Source of the DNA: Willaertia magna
Lineage: Eukaryota > Heterolobosea > Eutetramitea > Acrasida > Naegleriidae
NCBI GenBank assembly: GCA_902984215.1
Contig: CADWAF010001975.1
Coordinates: forward strand, 1-12,761
Direction of reading: 5' to 3'
DNA: 12,761 bases
A program made the position numbers and the translations under genes. Numbering within the stretch: position 1 is the first letter of the stretch; each line of letters begins with the position of its first letter. Under the pieces are notes generated by a model. That model was not told the DNA's origin. It saw nothing but the letters and a program-made list of their open reading frames with translations, and made no database searches. Below, in pieces: positions 1 to 6,665 of this stretch.

Positions 1-1586
1 TGGATTAAAAGAACTTGGACGTATTTCATACTCAGATAATAAATTTACACCACTTCATGCTCATCAATTTATTACATCAAATATTGGATTAAAGATTTAT
101 CATTTAATTGCAAAAGTTAGTTTATTAATGGTTAAATCTTTTATTCAAGAATGGTTTACAATTAATGTTTATTGTAATAGTCATTTTAATTTAAGAAAAT
201 TTAAAGTAAAAAAAGAAACAGATGAATACGAAGATGATAGATTTTATTTAGACAGAATTATAGAAACTGTTGTTTTACCAAGTTTTACATTTTTATGTCC
301 TTTTCCACCTTTAGCTCCATTAAGTAGTTTAATACCTTTTCCAAGAGAATATATAATTTTAAAAGTTTACAATTTAATTTACAAAATGAGAAATGTTAAT
401 ATTTTAAATATTCATGAAGATGAAATTAAAGAATTATTAGAAAATTATGAATTATGTAAATTTAGGTATTTAAATGCAGAACCAAATATGGAAAATATTT
501 ATGAAATGAAATATGAACAAGATAAAAATATAAATTATTTAGAAAAGAAATTAACTGAAGATGAATTTAATTTATTTGAAGATTTAGAAACAAATTTACA
601 ATTAAATTTAAAATCATTAATGAAAATGTTTGAAGCATTTTTATATTTAAAATCAGATTATAATAAATTTAATGAATTATTTAATGAATGTTTAAAAATA
701 GATGAAAATAATTTTTATGCTTTACAATTAAAAGTTAATTATTTAATGTTGAAATATTCAGAGAACTCAGAATTGATATCTGACAGATTGATGGAAGGTT
801 ATGAGCTTTGTAATAGAGGATTAACTATTTTACAAAATGTACAACATTCGTTACCAATTAGAGAAGATTTAGATCAAAAGATTAATGAAATACCTAAAGA
901 TGAACGTGAATATTTACCCACTGACAACAGAATAATAGATTTAATATTAAATCCATTTTGTTATCCTCTAGCTCTTTTTAGTTTGTATTTAATTAAATTT
1001 AATCTGTTACCACGCAATGAAGTAGATTCATATTTTATCACAGCAATGATATCATTTACAATGTGTGAACTTTACACAAGATTACCTTTAAGAGGAGCTT
1101 ATTATTTAGAAAAGGCGGATTTATATTTTATTGGCAATTCCCTTGAAAAAGCAGTTTCGAGTTTTGAAAAGTTTGAAAAGTATTTTGACAGATTTGTAAG
1201 TTAATGATTTTAATATATTAATATTTAACATTTTAAATGAATAGAATAAGGAAAATATAATTTTTCAATTTGAAAAGTATGCTACATGTTTATTACGTTT
1301 AGGTAAACCTGTAGAATGCAGAGAAATGTTAGACAAATATGTTAAACTTTACAATGGACATTTTAGAATGAAATGGTTACAGTTTAGAGTAGAATATATA
1401 ACAAGTGAAACTAATGAACAATTAGAAAAGATTAAGGAAAAGTTAGAACAATTTATTAATGAATTGTCAGAATTTACTAATGCAAGTGTTGTAGAGGTTT
1501 TAAACAATGCACAAACAACATTATTGGAAATTAAGGGGAAGATTAAAAAAAAATCAAAAGTATCTCAGTTTTATTCTTCAAATTAG
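1..1586 (+). CDS. Helical-repeat (TPR-like) protein, 5'-truncated, two exons
   Basis: The reading frame is open from base 2, so the start lies outside the window. Exon 1 runs to 1195 and exon 2 from 1245 to a TAG at 1584-1586, giving about 511 visible residues. Splicing joins DRF to NKENIIFQFEKYA without a frame change. The first ~120 residues are mixed hydrophobic and Pro-rich (FPPLAPLSSLIPFP) and match no family I recognise. The rest is mostly amphipathic helix. Near the splice junction are paired helices of TPR character (AYYLEKADLYFIGNSLEKAV, then YATCLLRLGKPVECREMLDK), suggesting a protein-interaction scaffold. The C-terminus is a Lys/Glu-rich coiled region ending in a basic KGKIKKKSK stretch. 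The TPR-like fold is inferred from helix periodicity only; the molecular role is unknown. The next gene starts only 59 bp downstream on the same strand. Confidence 0.8.
1196..1244 (+). other. Spliceosomal intron of the helical-repeat gene
   Basis: The donor is GTAAGT and the acceptor ATAG, giving 49 bp in phase 0. The exon 1 frame would stop just inside the intron, while exon 2 is open from the acceptor. A second AG at 1249-1250 is also in frame and would remove only two more codons (55 bp), so the exact acceptor is ambiguous. Confidence 0.8.
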
Positions 1587-1596
1587 GTTTGCTTTG

Positions 1597-1602
1597 AATA
1601 AA
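1597..1602 (+). terminator. Candidate poly(A) signal AATAAA
   Basis: An AATAAA lies 10 bases after the stop of the helical-repeat gene, inside the 59-bp gap before the next gene, and is followed by a T-rich stretch. The position fits cleavage before the next promoter, but the hexamer is common by chance in DNA this AT-rich. Confidence 0.3.
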
Positions 1603-1645
1603 GTTTTTTTATAATTTTATTGTTAATTTTGTAACAATAAAAAAA

Positions 1646-2119
1646 ATGCAAACAACGGTTTCTGGTTCTCACTCGCAATCATCATCAAATCCTGGAATAT
1701 CGGGATCGTCTACACAACATCATACTTATACATTACAACAACAACAAAAATTTATAGAAACAGCAATTTTAAATTTAGAACAATTAATAGAAAATTATTT
1801 TAATAAAATGTAAGTTTAAATTATCAAGTGGCACTTGACAATATGAAGTGAAAATTCATTTGAAGAACCATTTACAAAAGAAGAAGCCTTAATAGAACAT
1901 AAAAAAATAGTAAAAGCACTTTCATCATTAAATCAATTAATTGATAGATTTGATTTATCACATATTTTTATAAATCAATCATTAGCAGAAGATGAAGAAC
2001 AAAGAATGAAAAAAGAAAATGAAAAGGAAGAAAAAAAACAATCATTAGCTAGAATTGCAAGAAATTCAAATACTGTTTTGGAATATTTATCTAAATTTGA
2101 TTTTATGCAAGAAGAATAA
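1646..2119 (+). CDS. Small coiled-coil protein, two exons, function unknown
   Basis: Exon 1 is 1646-1809 and exon 2 is 1849-2119 (stop TAA 2117-2119), encoding 144 residues. Neither exon is long enough to stand out as an ORF. The gene was found by joining them across a GTAAGT...GAAG intron, which restores one frame. The first ~35 residues are Ser/Gln/His-rich and probably disordered (with a QQQQ run). The remainder is predicted helical, including ILNLEQLIENYF, ALSSLNQLIDRF, a charged stretch of Glu and Lys around residue 110, and a C-terminal helix NTVLEYLSKFDFM. Size and composition recall small helical subunits of nuclear complexes such as Mediator, but I cannot match a family. The start codon sits in an A-rich leader (AATAAAAAAAATG). 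It converges on the next gene with one base between stop codons. Confidence 0.72.
1810..1848 (+). other. 39-bp intron containing a 15-bp palindrome
   Basis: The donor is GTAAGT and the acceptor GAAG, interrupting a codon after its second base. An earlier AG at 1827-1828 would lead to an immediate in-frame TGA, so 1848 is the only usable acceptor. The perfect inverted repeat TCAAGTG-G-CACTTGA occupies 1824-1838 and includes the unused AG. Confidence 0.75.
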
Positions 2120-2120
2120 T

Positions 2121-3551
2121 TTAATAATTTCTAAAATTAGGATCTTGTTCCTTTAATAAACCAATAAATATTTCATTTAAAGTTTCTGTCATTTCTCTTT
2201 CACGTTTTTTATTACCCAAATCTAAATCAATACAAATTCCTTCTAATCTTTTAATTTCAAATAAAATCCATTGACTTACAACTTTATGGAAAGGTAAAGA
2301 ATAAAATTCAGTATTTGGTGAACTATCCCTTATTTGGAATAATAATAATAATTCATTTTCAATTTCAATTCTTCTTAAAGATCTAACTTTATCAAATAAT
2401 TTTTTAGAATTTAAAATTAAAATTTCATTTAAAGGTTCAACTTTTTTTGTTTTTTCAACTAAAAATTTATATTCAAATAAATTAATTTGTAATAACATTC
2501 TTATAATTATTAAAATAAATTTAACATCTAAAATCTTTTCTTCTTCTAATTCATCTTTATATTCTTTATATTCTTTTAATTCTAAATCTTCTTTTAAATT
2601 ATTTAATGGTACTACTTTATCATTATTTAAAATTAAAGTTTTATTATTATTATTTATAACTTTATCTTTTTTATTCTTTTTATTAATTTTAAAAAATCTT
2701 TCTAAATTACTTTTAGCACTAGCTAATAAAGGATGTGCAACTTTATGTGGAAAATAAAATAAATATTGTGCTGCAATATCTCTCATCTTTTGAATAAAAG
2801 AAGATTCTTGTACAATAATATGTTGTGAAGCTAACCATTCACTTAAATTAATATTAAATTTATAAATATAAAATAAACATCTTCTAATATCCCATCCACA
2901 TATATCAATCCTTATTTGTTTACCATTACTTGTTAAATAATAATATTTTAATGATTGAAATACATCTTTTGTCTTTTCAGTTTTATATGGAAAATTATAT
3001 GGTGAATTAGTTAAATGTAAATAATCTGTTGCTTTAGGATACATAAAAATAAATCTTATATTAAAATCCGAATGTGGTGTATTAAATCCATGACATCTAC
3101 TTCCAAGTTCTGTAGCGAATAATATTTTAATGTTATTTTCTTTTTCTATTAATTGTAATTCTTTATTGATAATTAATGGTACTTCATCATGAATAGCATT
3201 ACCGTAACGTAAGTAAAGTAATTCATGTAGTTGATCTACTGGTTTGAAATAGGTTTTTAAATCATTATTATTTTCTTTTGTTTCTTGAGTTGTTTCTTTT
3301 GATTTTTTAAATTGTTGTGTTGATGTTGGTTTAAAAGGAGAATAAGGTTTTTTATTATTATTATTAATATTAAAATTATTTATTATGGATTGTGAAAATG
3401 TTCTTTTATTTATTATTTTGTTGAGAGAAGATTTATATAATAAAATTGTTTCATTACTATTTTGATGATAGGCTAAAGTTCCGAAAGAAGACGATGAAGA
3501 AAGAAGAGGAGAAGGTTTTGTTTTTAAAAATTTGGTTAAAAACGTTTTCAT
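2121..3551 (-). CDS. RlaP/YcgL-type predicted nucleotidyltransferase, probably mitochondrial
   Basis: The 476-residue protein shows the hallmarks of the predicted nucleotidyltransferase family of bacterial RlaP/YcgL (pol-beta fold). LFATELGSRCHGF (residues 144-156) carries the G-S-R motif, followed by SDFNIRFIFMYP (161-172), a DVFQ strand (196-199), IRIDICGWDIRR (213-224) and LSEWLAS (236-242). In this family GS plus D-x-D and a later Asp bind metal and nucleotide. Here the first Asp (D162) and a later Asp (D216) are present, but the second D-x-D position is Asn164. The first ~52 residues hold one acidic and eight basic residues plus many Ser, and end at KRTF-SQ, an R-x-F/S site like that cut by mitochondrial processing peptidase; import into mitochondria is inferred. 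A Lys/Asn-rich low-complexity insert lies at about 288-345. The chemistry and substrate of this family are poorly known; RNA repair is proposed for bacterial members. Confidence 0.85.
   Translation of the reverse strand: MKTFLTKFLKTKPSPLLSSSSSFGTLAYHQNSNETILLYKSSLNKIINKRTFSQSIINNFNINNNNKKPYSPFKPTSTQQFKKSKETTQETKENNNDLKTYFKPVDQLHELLYLRYGNAIHDEVPLIINKELQLIEKENNIKILFATELGSRCHGFNTPHSDFNIRFIFMYPKATDYLHLTNSPYNFPYKTEKTKDVFQSLKYYYLTSNGKQIRIDICGWDIRRCLFYIYKFNINLSEWLASQHIIVQESSFIQKMRDIAAQYLFYFPHKVAHPLLASAKSNLERFFKINKKNKKDKVINNNNKTLILNNDKVVPLNNLKEDLELKEYKEYKDELEEEKILDVKFILIIIRMLLQINLFEYKFLVEKTKKVEPLNEILILNSKKLFDKVRSLRRIEIENELLLLFQIRDSSPNTEFYSLPFHKVVSQWILFEIKRLEGICIDLDLGNKKREREMTETLNEIFIGLLKEQDPNFRNY
2155..2168 (+). 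terminator. Tandem AATAAA inside the opposing gene
   Basis: Two AATAAA hexamers (2155-2160 and 2163-2168) lie 36-50 bases past the stop of the small coiled-coil gene. They could provide its poly(A) signal, which would place its 3' UTR antisense to the nucleotidyltransferase coding end. Chance occurrence is possible. Confidence 0.3.
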
Positions 3552-3621
3552 ATTTTTTTTGAGTTTAAAAAATTGGCACTTTTTAAATTGTTATTTTAGA
3601 TGTAAGATAAATGAATGGAAG
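3552..3621. promoter_or_regulatory. Divergent promoter region, about 70 bp
   Basis: This gap separates the start codons of the nucleotidyltransferase (-) and the downstream unknown protein (+), so it must hold promoter and 5' leader for both. It contains an 8-bp inverted repeat, TTTAAAAA (3564-3571) and TTTTTAAA (3580-3587), flanking ATTGGCAC. The spacer includes ATTGG, an inverted CCAAT box. Just upstream of the + strand start are three out-of-frame ATGs. No TATA element can be told apart from the AT-rich background. Confidence 0.5.
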
Positions 3622-5139
3622 ATGATGAAAAGTAGTAGAAGAAGGTTAGAAAGATTATTACCGAAAGGGTTGGTAGATGCTTTGTTTGATAAAATAGTTA
3701 TTGAAGACGAATATGGTTGGATTAAAAACTTTATTCATCTGTTGAACGATGAAAAGTTTATTCAATACCAACAATTTATAGTTGAAAATGATACTTTCTT
3801 ATTTACTAATAACAATATAAGTAACAATAATAATGATGAATATTCTCAGTTTAAATTAAGCCTATTTCAACAATATCCATGGACAGAAAGACCATTAGAT
3901 AAAAATCATCATCAACAAGATGTTACTACTGTAAATAGTAATGTAAACAACAATTTACAAAGTTATTATTTACCTAAATTTAATACGTATTATAAACATC
4001 AGAATGAAAATTTACATATTGAAAAGGGAGATGAATTTTTTGAGCTTTTCGGAAGTGAAGATAATGAAATGGCCAATCGCATTGGACTAACAGAAGAACA
4101 ACAAGAAGAACATTTAAAAACAATAAAACAAACAAATATTATTAGAAGTAAAGGAATGGCCACTTCTTTACATTTAAGAATTCAAGAAGATGTTAAGCCT
4201 TTTATTCAAGAAAATTTAGCGGGAAAATTATTTAAGTTTTTAAAGAAATTTCCAAATAACCATTTATTATCTTTTAGAACAATTCAAACACAAGAACAAG
4301 CAATTGATTTATACAGACAATTATTTGGAGAGGATGAACAAATTATATTGGATGACGTTACTGTAAAGAATGAAATTATAAGAATTTTACAAGAATTAAG
4401 TTTGTTGAAAGAGAATGACGGAAAAAAAGAAGACAATGGACAAAAAGGATATTTTTCATCTTATTTCAAAAAAGCATATTTATTGTTTCTGAGAGTCTTG
4501 GATTTTGAGATAATCAAAGTTTACAATGAAAATTTAAATAATAATTTTGTTAATTTAAAAAATAAGATAAATTTTGATAAATTAAAGAGGATTGAGTATC
4601 CTAAAAGTATTAATAACTTTCAATTACAAGATATTCCATTAAGTTTAGAATATATAGGGTACTTATCAACTATTTATTATATACCATGGAAAGATTATAG
4701 TAAAGAAGATGAATGTTTACCACTGATTATACCATGGATATTATTTAATAATTACAATTCAAAAATAAATAATTTAACAGAAGTTATAAATATTTTACCA
4801 AAAACAATACAAAAATTTATTATTTATAAACATAATAATATATATAAAGATGAATTAAATAAAATTAAAAATAGAATAAAAGGAATTTTAATTTTAAATG
4901 AAAATGAATATTTTCAAGAAATTTCACATTTAAAAACAATTGAATTACTTGGTTCAATAAAATCTTTTTATAAAGAAATTCAATTTTATGAAAATGAAAA
5001 GAAGAAATTAAATCCTGAGACGGATCCAGATATTGAAGAATTACAACAATTATTAAAAAATTATAAAAGAAAATTAGATAATAGAGAACGTTTAAATCAT
5101 TTTGTAAATCAATTACATAAATTAAATATTATTCAGTAA
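3622..5139 (+). CDS. Unrecognised 505-residue protein
   Basis: I chose the ATG at 3622 (MMKSSRRRLERLLPKG). The frame stays open upstream to an ATG at 3532, but that one lies inside the oppositely oriented neighbour and would add a hydrophobic leader with no obvious role. The protein starts basic and has two Asn-rich tracts (about residues 63-71 and 105-111). An acidic helix around FFELFGSEDNE leads into a mostly helical middle (VKPFIQENLAGKLFKFLKKF) containing a charged low-complexity loop near residue 280. The C-terminal half has IPLSLEYIGYLSTIYYIPW, then long charged helices, ending in a likely coiled coil (EIQFYENEKKKLN onward). No signal peptide, membrane span, catalytic motif or known domain is evident. 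It shares a divergent promoter with the nucleotidyltransferase, but this does not establish a common function. Confidence 0.8.
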   Translation: MMKSSRRRLERLLPKGLVDALFDKIVIEDEYGWIKNFIHLLNDEKFIQYQQFIVENDTFLFTNNNISNNNNDEYSQFKLSLFQQYPWTERPLDKNHHQQDVTTVNSNVNNNLQSYYLPKFNTYYKHQNENLHIEKGDEFFELFGSEDNEMANRIGLTEEQQEEHLKTIKQTNIIRSKGMATSLHLRIQEDVKPFIQENLAGKLFKFLKKFPNNHLLSFRTIQTQEQAIDLYRQLFGEDEQIILDDVTVKNEIIRILQELSLLKENDGKKEDNGQKGYFSSYFKKAYLLFLRVLDFEIIKVYNENLNNNFVNLKNKINFDKLKRIEYPKSINNFQLQDIPLSLEYIGYLSTIYYIPWKDYSKEDECLPLIIPWILFNNYNSKINNLTEVINILPKTIQKFIIYKHNNIYKDELNKIKNRIKGILILNENEYFQEISHLKTIELLGSIKSFYKEIQFYENEKKKLNPETDPDIEELQQLLKNYKRKLDNRERLNHFVNQLHKLNIIQ

Positions 5140-5507
5140 TAATCACAACTTGATAGTGGTGAGAAATGATACTCACAACAGTTGACTGATAAAAATCAAA
5201 AAGTCAATCTTACCATTGTAAATAAAAAAATCCCGCCAAAAAGGTAAAAAGGCAACTCTCAAAGGCTAAAATTAAATTTATTTTCTCAAGGCTTTTGGCA
5301 AGTTGAGAAATTCAATAACACTAAAAGATAACAACTTCTTGATAATTCAAATAACAATGAGAATATAGAAGCTGAAGGGTTACTATTCCGCATTTATCAG
5401 GTAAATGAAATCTCTGTTCTCTTAAAAGTAATTATCAACAGAAATGTAAAAGTTATTCATCAAAAACTATTAAAAAAAAAGAAAGTATAATAGTTAATTC
5501 AAGAACT
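5140..5507. other. Non-coding gap with hairpins and an E2F-like site
   Basis: This is the longest gene-free stretch (368 bp), between the unknown protein and the F-box gene on the same strand. No frame reads through it. It contains three inverted repeats: GTGAG/CTCAC (5159-5163 with 5172-5176), TTGACT/AGTCAA (about 5183-5208) and the strongest, TTTCTCAA/TTGAGAAA (5282-5289 with 5303-5310). The last can extend inward by CTT/AAG around a 5-nt loop. A near-direct repeat TCTCAAAGGCT/TCTCAAGGCT occurs at 5257-5267 and 5284-5293. TCCCGCCAAAAA at 5231-5242 is an E2F/DP-like element. The region presumably carries the 3' end of one gene and the promoter of the next; a small RNA cannot be excluded. Confidence 0.5.
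5231..5242 (-). promoter_or_regulatory. E2F/DP-like element TTTTTGGCGGGA
   Basis: On the - strand this reads TTTTTGGCGGGA, matching the E2F/DP consensus TTTSSCGC-type core (TTTGGCGGGA). Runs of G/C like this are rare outside genes in this window. It lies about 270 bp upstream of the F-box start and about 90 bp after the preceding stop. Function is inferred from the match alone. Confidence 0.35.
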
Positions 5508-6572
5508 ATGAAAATAATGAATCAATTACCTTCTGAGTTGTTATTTACAATTATTCAATATATAGATAAACCAAAAACTATTGAAAAATTACGATTGGTC
5601 AACTTGGTTTGGCGCCAAGTTATTGATGTTTGGTACCAAAATATTTTTTGGAAAGAAAAATTATTTCATTCTAATTGGTTATTAAATAAAATTAATTGTA
5701 AAAGTTTAATTGTAAGCCCAAAAGAATATGATCAAATAACAAAACAAAAATCAATAAATTATTACATTAACAATAATGAAAGAATTAGACCAATAGAACA
5801 TTTTCTTTTAAAAAAAAGAAATCAATTATTAAAACAATGGGAAAATGATTATGTAAAATATTGGACTAGTAATAGCAGTGTTATTGTTAATGAAGATGAA
5901 AGAATATTTAAGAGACCATTGGAAATGACAGAATCAGGAATTGTTATACATGGTTTATATGAAAAAGATCCTTCTGATAATAAAATTGCTGAAATGATTT
6001 ATAAAGATATTTATTTATTAAGAGATTTAGAAAATAATTTAATTTTAAATCATAAACCAAAAAGAGATAATTTGTTATTAACTTGGAAAGATCCAAGTAC
6101 TTTAAGTGCTGTGAATAATGCTTTAATACCCATTCTTTTATTAACAAAAGAGAATTATTTTGATAATCACAATGCAGCCAACTTGAAAGGATTTTTTGAT
6201 TGGCTAGGTGTAAACAAAGAATTGTACTCTAATACAAACAGATACAATTGCAAAAGGATAATAATAACCAAAGAAGAAAGACAAGAAAATAATGGCATAG
6301 ATATTGCAAGAAATAACCTTCATGCCTTATTAGATTTTACGAATACAACAAAAACTATAAATTTTAACGACATTTTTCCTAACGATCAATTTAATGATGA
6401 ATTTGTAAATTGTTTAAAGAATTGGATGGAAAGAGAGTTGAACTGTCCAACTATTATAACTCTTGGTATTAATCAATTAAATCCACTACCTATTTTTATT
6501 TTGGGGATGTCAAAAGAGAGTAACCATTTGGTTGGATTTTTAACTAGTTCATTTAGACTTCCTCATCAATAA
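5508..6572 (+). CDS. F-box protein with C-terminal NuiA-like domain
   Basis: The protein has 354 residues; the start may be 5508 or the in-frame ATG at 5517, which begins the domain directly. Residues 4-50 are an F-box: MNQLPSELLFTIIQYI, then LRLVNLVWRQVID and IFWKEKLF. This domain binds Skp1 and makes the protein a likely substrate receptor of an SCF (Skp1-cullin-F-box) ubiquitin ligase. Residues ~50-195 are helical and unassigned. Residues ~200-350 resemble the nuclease A inhibitor family. ALIPILLLTKENYFD fits the first helix and following loop. INFNDIF (284-290), a helix LKNWMERELN, then PTIITLGINQ, PIFILGMSKES and HLVGFLTSSF follow the C-terminal strand order, ending in the G-F/L-x-T strand. 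An insert of ~50 residues lies between the halves. The F-box call is firm; the NuiA-like call is from pattern memory and needs a profile search. The NuiA-like part would be the natural candidate for target binding. Confidence 0.82.
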   Translation: MKIMNQLPSELLFTIIQYIDKPKTIEKLRLVNLVWRQVIDVWYQNIFWKEKLFHSNWLLNKINCKSLIVSPKEYDQITKQKSINYYINNNERIRPIEHFLLKKRNQLLKQWENDYVKYWTSNSSVIVNEDERIFKRPLEMTESGIVIHGLYEKDPSDNKIAEMIYKDIYLLRDLENNLILNHKPKRDNLLLTWKDPSTLSAVNNALIPILLLTKENYFDNHNAANLKGFFDWLGVNKELYSNTNRYNCKRIIITKEERQENNGIDIARNNLHALLDFTNTTKTINFNDIFPNDQFNDEFVNCLKNWMERELNCPTIITLGINQLNPLPIFILGMSKESNHLVGFLTSSFRLPHQ

Positions 6573-6665
6573 GTCAACTTTTGTAAAATAACTTGTAAAT
6601 TTTATTTAACCAGTTGAATTAGAAATAGTTCACAATAAACATATCGCTAAACGACATTCTAATTA
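6573..6665. other. 93-bp convergent intergenic spacer
   Basis: This spacer lies between the stop codons of the F-box gene (+) and the ABC transporter (-). It must hold both 3' ends. Nothing distinctive is visible beyond general AT-richness. Confidence 0.5.

Noticed and set aside
3532..3621. N-terminal extension of the unknown + strand protein from ATG 3532
   Set aside because: It overlaps the start of the divergent nucleotidyltransferase gene, reads through the promoter gap, and adds no recognisable domain. ATG 3622 gives non-overlapping genes.
5159..5190. Box C/D snoRNA near ATGATA and CTGA
   Set aside because: The C box is imperfect, spacing is too short for a guide, and there is no terminal stem in the right place.
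5286..5393. 35-codon ATG frame on the - strand in the large intergenic gap
   Set aside because: It is short, has no splice partner or recognisable motif, and overlaps the strongest hairpin. Frames this long are expected by chance.
5944..6147. 67-codon - strand frame inside the F-box gene
   Set aside because: It lies fully antisense to a protein with recognisable domains; its composition reflects the complementary strand.
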